From contig NZ_RBZW01000019.1 of the NCBI RefSeq assembly GCF_006543045.1, positions 1 to 64,000 on the forward strand: a DNA stretch of 64,000 nt, written 5' to 3'. Below the pieces are notes generated by a model. That model was not told the DNA's origin and did not search any database. It was given only the letters and a program-made list of their open reading frames with translations. The stretch comes from Salinadaptatus halalkaliphilus. GTDB taxonomy: Archaea > Halobacteriota > Halobacteria > Halobacteriales > Natrialbaceae. Position numbers and translations under genes: made by a program. Below, one piece after another: positions 24,007-32,950 of this stretch (its first letter is position 1; each line of letters begins with the position of its first letter).

Positions 24007-26204
24007 TCGTCCGCGATCCGACTGCCCCCCGGCGGCATGAAGTGCTGGATACGGTCGGGGCTGGCGATCTTCCGGACGAACGACTCGTCGGCGAACCGCT
24101 CGCGGAATCGTCTGTAGAGGCGTTTGGCCGCGTCGGCCTGGGCGTAGCGACCGGGCTCGAGTTCGATCGTCGTCTCCGCCTGGCCCTCGATAGCTGGGGC
24201 TGGCCCGCCAATCACGCGGGTATAGGGTTCACACTGGATGCCGACCACCGCGCCGACGGCCGTGTCGCGGTAGTAGGTTCGGTCGCCGCGAATGGCGAAG
24301 CCGCCCTTCTCCAAGTACTCCCCGCTCTCGGGCGTCTTCGTCACCTGATCGGCGTCGACGGCATAGACATCGCCCGCGTAACGCCCGTCCTTCCAGACCG
24401 ACGAGTATGAAACCGCGAACTGGGCGGCCTCCGCGATGCTCGAGTCCGGCAGTTCGATGTCCGACGAGGACGCCTCGCTGGGATCGGTCGCTTTCAACAC
24501 GGTGACGGGGCCGCCGTGGGCCTGGGTGTGTAGGACCTTGTCACCCGGCTCGAGGTACTTCTTGACCAGTTCCTCGTTCTGGTCGGCGTCACGCCCGCCG
24601 ATGACGAGGTAGCCGTCGCTCGTGTGAAACCAGCGAAAGCGGTCGTACCAGGGTTCGTTCTCCCGGATCGGCACGGACGGCTCGGCCAACCAGTCGCGGT
24701 CCGCGCTCTCGTCGTCCGCGTCGTCTTCGTCGTCGTCCTCGCCGTCGTCGGCCTTCCACTCGTCGCGGCGGCGTTTGGCGTCTTCTAAGTCCTCGCGAGT
24801 GTCCTCGATGGCCGCGAGTGCGCCCTCTTTTTTCTCTGCGATGCGCTTGGCCTCGGTGTAGAGCCGATCGGCATTCTGTTCGACGCCGTCGTGGGCGACG
24901 AGATCGATGTACTCGCCGTCGACGTCGACCGTGACCGTCCCCTCGCTGCCGTCGACGTCGATCACCGCCTCGGCGGCCGCGATGCCGCGCTCTTTTCCTT
25001 CTTCGAACCGCTCCTCGATCTCGTCCCACGGGCGATCCTGGTCGCGAGCGTCCTGGATAGTCGAGAGGATGTCGTCGACTAGCCCGTACTCGGCGTACAG
25101 TAACTCCGCGTTCTCACGCATCGCATCGGCTTCCTGCTCGAAGCCCTCGATCGCGCCCCGTTGCTGTTCGATGATCCGCTCGTACTTGGCGATCTCCTCC
25201 TCGAAATCAGGACGCTGGTCGGTCGGGTCGGGCTCTTCCTCGTCCTCAAGTTCGAGCCGGAAGAAGTAGTCGTCGAGCGCCGAGAGGAAGGTGTCGTACG
25301 GTTCGGCCGCGTACTCGGCGCGTTCCTCGAGCGGGAACGGCGTCGCGTCGAGGACGCGCTCACGGGCGGGACTCGAGTCGTCGCCGTTGGCATCGTCGTC
25401 ACCGTCCTCGCCGGCCCCTCCATCGTCGCTACTGTCCTCGCCATCCTCGTTCTCGCGCTCGAGGTAGAGTCGCGGCTCGAAGTTGGCGTTGCGGATGTCC
25501 AGCGCGAGGCGTTCGATGGCCTCGTAGAGACGGTCGTAAACGTCCTCGTCGGCCTCGCCGATGTCCATCCCCTTCTCGACGCCGGCGCGGGAACAGATCT
25601 CCTCGCCGTAGAGCCCGCCGAAGTTGAGCTGGGTCGCCAGCGTGCGGACGACGTCCGTATCGGACTCTTCCATCTCGTGGCCGAACGCCTCCCGCGAGAT
25701 CGTCAGCGGATTCGTCCGCGTGTCGGGAAACTCGTAGCGCGAGCCCGGAACGACCGTCCTCGATTTGAGCCGCACCGTCTCGAGTGAGTCGATCACCTCG
25801 TACTCGCCGTCCGTGACCGCGACGTTGCCCTGCCCGAACAGTTCGACGATGATCCGGGTCGTCCCGTCCTCGCGTTCGAAGACGAACTCGAGGATGCGAT
25901 CGAACTCGTACTGGGAAACACCGGCGAAGTCGGCGCCCGAGAGCCGATTGCGAAGCATCATCGCGAACTGGGGCGGCCGGCCGGGGGCGTCTGGCACTCG
26001 CTCCTGGGCGACCGTGTGGGCCCGCTTGACCTCGCCGACCTCGAGAATGAGCTCGACCCGGCCACGATCGAAGTCGCGCATCTTCAATCGGAGCAGGTCG
26101 TCGCCGTAGAGGTAGGCCTTGTCGACCTTCGCGCCCTCGTAGGCGCCGAGTTCCCCGACGAGGGCCGCGAGGTCGACGCTCGTAAGCTCCCGCTTTGGAT
26201 CCAT
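24003..26204 (-). CDS. rqcH: Ribosome-rescue protein RqcH (NEMF/Rqc2 family), 733 aa
   Basis: Binds obstructed large ribosomal subunits and, in studied bacteria and archaea, recruits tRNA-Ala for C-terminal alanine tailing. The order is standard: NFACT-N (MDPKRELTSVDLAALVGEL; FAMMLRNRLSGADFAGVSQ; conserved D102-R103 in YEFDRILEF), helix-hairpin region (TQLNFGGLYGEEICSRAGV), long coiled coil (about residues 330-520) and NFACT-R (WYDRFRWFHTSDGYLVIGGRDADQNEELVKKYL, then HTQAHGGPVTVLK). Highly acidic haloarchaeal insertions are present (residues ~255-280). The length fits the family. Confidence 0.92.
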   Translation of the reverse strand: MDPKRELTSVDLAALVGELGAYEGAKVDKAYLYGDDLLRLKMRDFDRGRVELILEVGEVKRAHTVAQERVPDAPGRPPQFAMMLRNRLSGADFAGVSQYEFDRILEFVFEREDGTTRIIVELFGQGNVAVTDGEYEVIDSLETVRLKSRTVVPGSRYEFPDTRTNPLTISREAFGHEMEESDTDVVRTLATQLNFGGLYGEEICSRAGVEKGMDIGEADEDVYDRLYEAIERLALDIRNANFEPRLYLERENEDGEDSSDDGGAGEDGDDDANGDDSSPARERVLDATPFPLEERAEYAAEPYDTFLSALDDYFFRLELEDEEEPDPTDQRPDFEEEIAKYERIIEQQRGAIEGFEQEADAMRENAELLYAEYGLVDDILSTIQDARDQDRPWDEIEERFEEGKERGIAAAEAVIDVDGSEGTVTVDVDGEYIDLVAHDGVEQNADRLYTEAKRIAEKKEGALAAIEDTREDLEDAKRRRDEWKADDGEDDDEDDADDESADRDWLAEPSVPIRENEPWYDRFRWFHTSDGYLVIGGRDADQNEELVKKYLEPGDKVLHTQAHGGPVTVLKATDPSEASSSDIELPDSSIAEAAQFAVSYSSVWKDGRYAGDVYAVDADQVTKTPESGEYLEKGGFAIRGDRTYYRDTAVGAVVGIQCEPYTRVIGGPAPAIEGQAETTIELEPGRYAQADAAKRLYRRFRERFADESFVRKIASPDRIQHFMPPGGSRIADD

Positions 26205-26409
26205 ACAATAGCCTGCCCCGCGCTGTCAAAAAGACGTGTCGCTCCTGTGGCGGCGGTCGGCGCTCGACGCGTCGAGCTACTGGGACGTGTGCGACGACAT
26301 CGCGACGGCCGCCTCGAGTCGGCATACCGGTCGCCACGACCGTCATGGCATATCAAGCGCGAATACTGACACGGTAGCTGACTTCCGACTATCGGTACAA
26401 CGCCGGGAC

Positions 26410-26727
26410 GTGTCCCGCACGTCGTCGCCCGACACGGAGTCGGTTCACGCTCGAACGTCCTACGACGCCACCGCCGACGAGTTCACCGTCGTCGTCGACG
26501 CCTTCCCCGCAAGCATCGAAGACGTTTCGGTCGCCGTCGGCCGGCGGTGCATCGAGATCGCCATTTCCCGAGCAGACGGCGTCTCCGACGGATACATCTC
26601 GCCACCGTCTCGAGCCCACGTCTTCACCGACGACCGGCAGGCGTGGTTCAACAACGGCGTGCTCACGGTGACGGTCGGGGCGGAGCGCTCGCGGCGTCGA
26701 GCCGTCCGCGATCCGTTCCACCGGTAG
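26410..26727 (+). CDS. Hsp20-like (DUF7127-type) protein, ~105 aa, start uncertain
   Basis: The segment SYDATADEFTVVVDAFPAS, DVSVAVGRRCIEIAISRADG, then AWFNNGVLTVTVGAERSRRR is the beta-sandwich pattern of small heat-shock-like proteins, in which the FNNGVLTVTV strand is most conserved. Haloarchaeal members are called DUF7127. GTG at 26410 is a reasonable start; the frame stays open further upstream to an ATG at 26236 but without homology. It may act as a small chaperone or scaffold; this is unproven. Confidence 0.5.
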   Translation: MSRTSSPDTESVHARTSYDATADEFTVVVDAFPASIEDVSVAVGRRCIEIAISRADGVSDGYISPPSRAHVFTDDRQAWFNNGVLTVTVGAERSRRRAVRDPFHR

Positions 26728-26838
26728 CTGCCGACACCGGACGACACTCTCCGCCCCTGTTGTCCCCGTGAGCCGTCCGCTGAAACTGCCGCTTTGACCG
26801 CCCTTATGTAGCTCTCGCGGCTCGATCCGAGTAGAACC

Positions 26839-28050
26839 GTGACCGACACCCGTCGCGCCTACGGGCTGGTCGTCGCTGCGACGCTCAGCTACACCTGTCT
26901 GATGTTCGTCTGGTTCTCGCTGCCGGCGTATCTGCCGACGATCATCGAGGAGGTCGGCCTCTCGAGTACGCAGGCGGGAATTCTGGCGGGCGCAATTCCG
27001 GCGACGTACATTCCGCTCGCGCTGGCAACGGGGCTGTTCGTCGACCGCGTCGGGCCAGGCCGCGTCGTCGGCGTCGGCGTCGTGATCTACGGCCTCGCCC
27101 AGATCGGGCGCAGCCTCGCGCCCGACTTCCTCTCCTTGCTCGCGACGACGTTGCTGATCGGCGTCGGCGCGACGACGATCACCTTCGGCCTGCCAAAACT
27201 CGTCTCCGTGCTCTTTCCGGCCGACGAGACCGGTCGCCCCTCCGCCATCTACCTCGTCGGCGCGTCGGCTGGCTCGGCGCTCGTCTTTGCAATCGGCCGG
27301 CCGATCCTCGGCCCTGCCCTCGGCGGCTGGCGAGCGCTGTTTTTCTGGAGCGGCGTCGTCTCGGTCGGCTACGGCGTGGGCTGGCTCCTGATCGCACTCG
27401 CCTCGCGCATCGACGCGACGGCCGTCGCCGACAACGACGAGTTCTCGGTCACCGGCATGCTGTCCGACCTCCGGCTGGTGCTTTCCCACCGTGATCTCCA
27501 ACTCGTCGTCGTCATCGGGACGATGTACCTCTTTCTCAACCACGGCGTCCAGGGCTGGCTCCCGACCGTCCTCGAGAGCCGCGGGCTCGCCGCCGGCCTC
27601 GCCGGACAGGCCACGAGTCTGTTCGTCCTCGCGTACGTCGGCGGCGTGCTCGTGGTCCCGGAACTGGCCGATCGCTTTGGCATCCGCCGGCTCGCACTGG
27701 TCGGCTGTGGGTCCGTTACGTTCCTCGGTGGCACGGGCCTGCTGGTCGGCGGGACCGGCCTCCTGATGGCACTGGCCATCGTCGTCACCGGGCTCGGGAC
27801 CGGCGGCATCTCGCCGCTGGTTCGGGCGATCCCGCCGGCCCTCGAGGGGATCGGCGCGCGCCTGACCGGGACGGCGGTTGGCTTCATCTTTGCCGTCGGC
27901 GAAATCGGCGGCTTTCTCGGACCGATGTTGATCGGCGTCCTCCACGACGTGACAGGCTCGTTCCTCCCGGGATTCGCGTTGCTTGCAGCGTCCGGTCTCG
28001 TCGTCGCGGTCTCAGGGGCGCTCTTGCGACGGCGCGAAAGCGCAGTGTGA
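26839..28050 (+). CDS. MFS transporter, 403 aa
   Basis: Twelve predicted helices in two halves identify a major facilitator superfamily permease. The start (RRAYGLVVAATLSYTCLMFVWFSLPAYLPTII), the loop 2-3 motif (ATGLFVDRVGPGRVVGVGVV) and its second-half counterpart (ELADRFGIRRLALVG) are visible. The substrate is unknown; the overall pattern resembles nitrate/cyanate or oxalate-formate type permeases. It starts with GTG at 26839. The nearest downstream gene is 220 bp away. Confidence 0.85.
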   Translation: MTDTRRAYGLVVAATLSYTCLMFVWFSLPAYLPTIIEEVGLSSTQAGILAGAIPATYIPLALATGLFVDRVGPGRVVGVGVVIYGLAQIGRSLAPDFLSLLATTLLIGVGATTITFGLPKLVSVLFPADETGRPSAIYLVGASAGSALVFAIGRPILGPALGGWRALFFWSGVVSVGYGVGWLLIALASRIDATAVADNDEFSVTGMLSDLRLVLSHRDLQLVVVIGTMYLFLNHGVQGWLPTVLESRGLAAGLAGQATSLFVLAYVGGVLVVPELADRFGIRRLALVGCGSVTFLGGTGLLVGGTGLLMALAIVVTGLGTGGISPLVRAIPPALEGIGARLTGTAVGFIFAVGEIGGFLGPMLIGVLHDVTGSFLPGFALLAASGLVVAVSGALLRRRESAV

Positions 28051-28271
28051 ATCGCCTCGGAGTATTCTCCTATACCGCTTGATAAAAGGTCCGGGCTCCG
28101 GCATGTGGGAATTCCAATGATTTGTTAATTTAACGTTATAGGGTATGGAACATATGCGGCAACGTATGACTGTTCGATTCGACGCGCTGCGGGCAGCTTA
28201 CACCCCAAACTCGTCTGGCAACAAGAAATAAGTGGAGATAGAACAATCAGTATTTTAGAACTATTCAGCAA

Positions 28272-31200
28272 ATGAATTTACCAGAGCGGATATTTTCAGT
28301 TGGGGGAGCTGGGAAGGAAATAGCGTTCGAACTGTTAGAATCGGAGTGGGTGCTTCGTGACGTGTTAGAGCCGCGTCCGAACCCACATTCGGTTCGAGTC
28401 ACGATCCTGGATACGGCGGAGGAAGAAGAGAATGCGGATCGCCAGCGAATCGCAGACATTCGTGACACCATCTCCTCGATCAAGTCCGAACTCCGGGACA
28501 GCGAACGCGGGCGACCCGGCGATATCGACGTCGAGTACAAACTCATCACGCGAAATATTCAACTCAACGATCAGAACGACCTGATCGGCGAGAAGGCCGT
28601 GCCCCGCATCACGGCCGGCAACGGGATGGACGAAGACGACTGGTGGGTCGAAAGCCAACACATCAACGAGAACCTCGATTTCGCCACCGGCGTCGTCCGA
28701 AAACGCGGCCTGGGGAAGGCGATGTACTACAAGGCCTACGCCGAAGACGACGAGCTATCGACCTACATCGATCTCCCCGACAAGGGGAAAGTCGCCGTCC
28801 TGGCCGGCCTCGGCGGGGGTACCGGTTCGGGCGTCGTCATCGACCTCGCACGCCACCTCCAGCAGAAACAGCGAACGGCCGAGATCACGCTGTTTGGCGT
28901 GCTGCCCAACCACACCGAAGGAGTTCGCGAAAACGCAAACGCCTACGCCGTCCTCTCTGAACTCGAGTATCTGAACCTGATCGACGAACCGGCGTTCAAA
29001 GACCGGGTGCTGATGCCGATCGATCCGACCGATTTCGACGGCAAAGGCGGCAACAAAATCCAGAACAGCCAGTTGCTCCAGGAGTTCGACGAGGGGATCA
29101 TCTACCTGCTGGCGGCGTACTACAACACCGTCGGTACGGAAGATCCGTTCGCGGACTCGCCGGACTACGCGCCGTTTACCATCGGTATCCCGCAGATCCT
29201 GCGGTACAACGTCGAGGCGGTAAACGAGGGTCGGACGGCACTTCGTGAGATACTCAACCTCAAACAGGAAGCGGTTCAGGCCGAACGGGAGATCTATACG
29301 ACCCTCGAGCGCTTCCTCGATACCCACTACGGCGGGCCGAGCGGCGACGGCCTGCGCGACCTCGATCGAGCGGATCTGAACGGCCGACTCGAGGAGGTCC
29401 AGTCGTTGCTGGAGTTCGACCTGTTCAACGAACTCGAGTACGAGTCGGTATCGATATTCACCGATATAATCGCCGACGCCGAAAACGAAGGCGACGACAT
29501 CTCCGATCAGATCGACATTATTTCGGGCTCGCTTCGAGCAGTGGATACGACTGGCAAAGAGGCCGGACGGTTCGTCGACACGATCGACGAACATCTCGCG
29601 GAGGTCATCGAAGCCGACCTCCAGGCGATCATCCAGCGCCACCGGCTGCTGGTCCAGAAGCAATCGATCGACGACAACCGAGTGCGCGATACCATCGAGT
29701 TCTTGATCGGCAGCGACGACGGCAGTGGCAACCCCGGTGTGAAACTCAATCGACTGGAGGCCCAACTCGAGGACGTGACCGACCGTCGGGAGCGCCTCGA
29801 GTCCGATCTGGAAGAGACCGTCGAGGAACTCGAGAGCCTGCAGGCCGAACAGGAAGACGAGATCAATCGCAACCTCCAGACGTGGGTTCGTGAGACGCGG
29901 TCGTCGGTCGAGCAGTTGCAGTCGATCGACATCGACGGAATCGAGGGCGATCTCACGGCATTGAGCCGCTCGCTCGAGCAGTTCAGATCGGAGATCGTCA
30001 ACGCCGATAGCGAAGAGCGGGTCAACCAAGTATCCAGCCAGGACATCAGTCAGCACCTCGACGACCTCGAGTCGACACTCGACCAGGTCGGCGTGACGTT
30101 CCACGAGACGCGCGACGACATCGAGACCTCGACGACGGCGCTCAAGGAGGTTCGAAAGGCGTTCCTGACGATGAACATGGAGGAAGGGACGATCGAAAAG
30201 ATCACCCCGTGGTCCGGCAAGACCGAGCAAGCCAAAGAGGAGGCCCATCGGAACTTCCGGGTTCAAAAGAACAAGATCGACGATCGAGGGGTGTTCAGCG
30301 TCGGCCCGCCGGGCGAGACCTTTACCGCAGAAGTCATCTTCGACGGCCAGTCGATCGTCGCGGATCTGCAGGACCGAACGCAAAGGCTCGAAGAGGAGAT
30401 TCTCGAGGGACTCCGGGGACAGATCGAGGAGCTATCCGACGATCTCCGTCGGGAATTCCAGTCGGAGCTCGACCGAGGCCCGGATCTCGAAGCGTTGCGC
30501 GATATCGCACGTCAGGCGTTCGAAGCGGAGATCGAAGGAACCGACGAAATCAAAACCAGAAAAGACGAGATCGAAACCGAACTCGACGAACTCGGCGACG
30601 AAGAAGCGATCTACGAGGCGACGATCGACGTCTTCGAGGAGCTCAGCCAGCAACGAGAGACCTACTCGAGTCAGATCGCCGAGTTCAACCAACGGCGCAG
30701 CGAGTACGAGACCGAGTCGACGCGGTCGGTGTCGACGGAACGCGACGAGTCGGCCTACGTCACCAACACCAAGCCAAACGATATCTTCCGGGTGACCGGC
30801 GACGAAGATATCGGCGAGAGCGATCTCTTCTCGAGTCGGGAGGAGAACCAGCGCATCCACGGCGCGCTCGAGGATCTCGTCGAGAACGTCTTCAACGAAC
30901 AGTATTCGGGGATCAAAAAGCGGCGATTCAGCAAGGATCGGCAGCGCTACACCGACATCAAAATCCGCGTCGGCGTACTGAGCCAGGCCGTCGATCAGAT
31001 CGATCCCGACGCGATCGACTTCGAGAACAGGTTCAACAACGCCTTCGACCTCGGCGCGAGCGGCAACCGCGTCGAGAACCCCTACACGAGCTGGCAACAC
31101 ACCATCGGCGACACCTGGGACATCGGCCTGAGCGTCTTTATCGATGGGATCTTCCTGGACAACCTCCGGAAGATGGTCCAGCCCGACGGCTACCGATCCG

Positions 31201-31490
31201 GATACGAGAAGCGAGCGACCGAGTTGGGCGAGGACATCCTCATCCACCACAACTACGGCCTCGACGACGGATTCTACGTTCGACGCCAGGACACACTCAA
31301 CTTAGAAGACGACGACGGCGTTGGCTTCTATCTCCAGGAGGAACCCGAGATCGTCGACGGACTGCTCGAGGAGTACGTCGAACGCGTCGAAGTGGCCTCA
31401 AGCGGGGACGACTCGTCCGGAGACGAGTCGGCAGCGTCGGACGACGGCACCGCCGCGCAGTCGTTCGAATACAGCGGTGAAATGGAATGA
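28272..31490 (+). CDS. Tubulin/FtsZ-like GTPase with long coiled coils, 1072 aa
   Basis: The N-terminus has FSVGGAGKEIAFELL (residues 8-22), like the first nucleotide loop of FtsZ, and VAVLAGLGGGTGSGVVIDLARHL with the tubulin signature GGGTGSG at 181-187. A TLFGVLPNHTEGVRENANAYAVLSEL segment follows, as in tubulin-like (Pfam Tubulin_2) proteins. This GTPase part occupies about residues 1-340. After it come heptad-rich coiled coils (about 490-560 and 655-800) and a C-terminal folded domain (about 820-1040: IRVGVLSQAVDQIDP, TIGDTWDIGLSVFIDGIF). It is cytoplasmic, far longer than FtsZ or CetZ (~350-400 aa), and unlikely to be a standard division tubulin. Its stop overlaps the next gene's ATG (ATGA), implying coupled expression with a membrane GTPase. 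Confidence 0.8.
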   Translation: MNLPERIFSVGGAGKEIAFELLESEWVLRDVLEPRPNPHSVRVTILDTAEEEENADRQRIADIRDTISSIKSELRDSERGRPGDIDVEYKLITRNIQLNDQNDLIGEKAVPRITAGNGMDEDDWWVESQHINENLDFATGVVRKRGLGKAMYYKAYAEDDELSTYIDLPDKGKVAVLAGLGGGTGSGVVIDLARHLQQKQRTAEITLFGVLPNHTEGVRENANAYAVLSELEYLNLIDEPAFKDRVLMPIDPTDFDGKGGNKIQNSQLLQEFDEGIIYLLAAYYNTVGTEDPFADSPDYAPFTIGIPQILRYNVEAVNEGRTALREILNLKQEAVQAEREIYTTLERFLDTHYGGPSGDGLRDLDRADLNGRLEEVQSLLEFDLFNELEYESVSIFTDIIADAENEGDDISDQIDIISGSLRAVDTTGKEAGRFVDTIDEHLAEVIEADLQAIIQRHRLLVQKQSIDDNRVRDTIEFLIGSDDGSGNPGVKLNRLEAQLEDVTDRRERLESDLEETVEELESLQAEQEDEINRNLQTWVRETRSSVEQLQSIDIDGIEGDLTALSRSLEQFRSEIVNADSEERVNQVSSQDISQHLDDLESTLDQVGVTFHETRDDIETSTTALKEVRKAFLTMNMEEGTIEKITPWSGKTEQAKEEAHRNFRVQKNKIDDRGVFSVGPPGETFTAEVIFDGQSIVADLQDRTQRLEEEILEGLRGQIEELSDDLRREFQSELDRGPDLEALRDIARQAFEAEIEGTDEIKTRKDEIETELDELGDEEAIYEATIDVFEELSQQRETYSSQIAEFNQRRSEYETESTRSVSTERDESAYVTNTKPNDIFRVTGDEDIGESDLFSSREENQRIHGALEDLVENVFNEQYSGIKKRRFSKDRQRYTDIKIRVGVLSQAVDQIDPDAIDFENRFNNAFDLGASGNRVENPYTSWQHTIGDTWDIGLSVFIDGIFLDNLRKMVQPDGYRSGYEKRATELGEDILIHHNYGLDDGFYVRRQDTLNLEDDDGVGFYLQEEPEIVDGLLEEYVERVEVASSGDDSSGDESAASDDGTAAQSFEYSGEME

Positions 31491-32944
31491 TCGGCGACGT
31501 CGTTGATACACTCCATCAGCACCGCGAGAAAGTCCGGCTCCTGAGCTACTTTATTCTCATGCTCGTATTGATGCCGTCGCTGGGACGGCTGTTCGGGGCC
31601 GCATACGAGAACGGCCACGTCTCGAGAGCCTTTCTCGATCTCCGGCATCTCGTGGATATCATCGACCTCGAGGGCGTGAGCGTCTTTTTCTTGGGCATCT
31701 TTCTGGGACTGCTCGTCCTGATGACGATCGACCCCAAGAAACGGTGGCAGGGATACCTGTTGTGGATCGGGCTCGCGATCGCGATGCTCGGGCTCCAGTC
31801 GATGGGGCTGTTCATTCCAAATATCGAATTTACCGATACGGCGAATCTCGGCTGGCTCGGCGTCGGCGTCGTGCTCGGCTTTCTCGCCGGGGGCGGACGG
31901 CAACTGTTACAGGCCGAAACCGCCAGAGCCAGGGAGTTCAGGCGAGCGTCGTTCGGCATCTACGTCATGGTCGTCGTGCTCATCCTCGGCTCGCTGGTCG
32001 AGTATCACGTGCTGTATCCGGAGTTCATCGAGATTTCCTCGGAGGGACTGGTCGTCTTTGCCGTCGATAACCCGGACGTCGGCGTCGAAACTGATGGATT
32101 GCTGTTCAACCTCGGCGTCGCAGCCGTCGTGTTGGTCACGGTACGACAGTTCATCCAGTACGATGCCAAGGAGGACTTCTTCGTTCTGGGGCCACCGGCT
32201 TCCGGCAAGAGTCTGTTCCTGATCGGGTCGTATCTCGCGGCCCTGAATCGGAATCCAAACGACGAAGCGACGAATAACACGCCGCTGCAGCCGAGCCAGG
32301 ATCTGATGGAGATGGTCGAAAACCTCGACCGACGCTCCTCGGGGTGGATCGTCGATGCGACGGGGCAAGGCGAGATCAAAGACCTCGAGTTCCAGTACGT
32401 CCACGGATCGACGTTTCCGAAGAACGTGAAAATCGCCAGTATCGACTACGCCGGCGAGTATCTGAGTCGGTTGCCCGACGTTCTCGCAGGGGCGGTTACG
32501 GAGGAGGATACGGACAACACGTTGCTTCGGCTCGCAGGAGGTGTCGAGAGCGCGGACACGCTCATCCTGTTGGTCGACACCGAGCGCCACGTCAACGGCG
32601 AAGGGCTCGACATCAAGGAGTACTTCAGCATCCTGCAATCCGTCGACGATACCAGCGTCTTCGTGGTCGCGACGAAGGCCGACATCCTCGCCGACCGATT
32701 CCGGGAGGAAGAGGGGATCGAGGCCCATCTCGCCTTCGACGAGTTCAAATCGTACGTCAGCAGGGAGTTGCGCCAGAGCGAGCAGGTGGAGTCGCTTATC
32801 CGGCAGACGACCAGCACCGAGATTCATCCGGTCTACTACCAGACGCGAGTCAACGACGACGGCGACCGCGTCCCCATGCGTGACGAGACGGGATCCGTGA
32901 TGACGATCGGCTTCGACCAATTGCTCGAGGAACTCGGGCGGTGA
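31487..32944 (+). CDS. Polytopic membrane protein with C-terminal P-loop GTPase, 485 aa
   Basis: About six transmembrane helices occupy residues 17-225 (LLSYFILMLVLMPSLG; VSVFFLGIFLGLLVLMT; YLLWIGLAIAMLGL; GWLGVGVVLGFLAGG; FGIYVMVVVLILGSLV; LLFNLGVAAVVLVTV). A cytoplasmic G domain follows: P-loop GPPASGKS (235-242), G3-like SIDYAGE (D320, G323) and G4 TKAD (396-399) after VFVVA. This matches TRAFAC-type GTPases of the SRPRB/Ras-like class rather than AAA ATPases. It overlaps the tubulin-like gene by 4 bp and is followed after 6 bp by the next gene, so the products probably act together at the membrane. No exact family name is claimed. Confidence 0.75.
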   Translation: MIGDVVDTLHQHREKVRLLSYFILMLVLMPSLGRLFGAAYENGHVSRAFLDLRHLVDIIDLEGVSVFFLGIFLGLLVLMTIDPKKRWQGYLLWIGLAIAMLGLQSMGLFIPNIEFTDTANLGWLGVGVVLGFLAGGGRQLLQAETARAREFRRASFGIYVMVVVLILGSLVEYHVLYPEFIEISSEGLVVFAVDNPDVGVETDGLLFNLGVAAVVLVTVRQFIQYDAKEDFFVLGPPASGKSLFLIGSYLAALNRNPNDEATNNTPLQPSQDLMEMVENLDRRSSGWIVDATGQGEIKDLEFQYVHGSTFPKNVKIASIDYAGEYLSRLPDVLAGAVTEEDTDNTLLRLAGGVESADTLILLVDTERHVNGEGLDIKEYFSILQSVDDTSVFVVATKADILADRFREEEGIEAHLAFDEFKSYVSRELRQSEQVESLIRQTTSTEIHPVYYQTRVNDDGDRVPMRDETGSVMTIGFDQLLEELGR

Positions 32945-32950
32945 CCACGA

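Noticed and set aside
28755-30383. Long minus-strand frame inside the tubulin-like gene
   Set aside because: Codon pattern and the GGGTGSG, coiled-coil and overlap evidence favour the plus strand; the antisense product has no recognisable domain.
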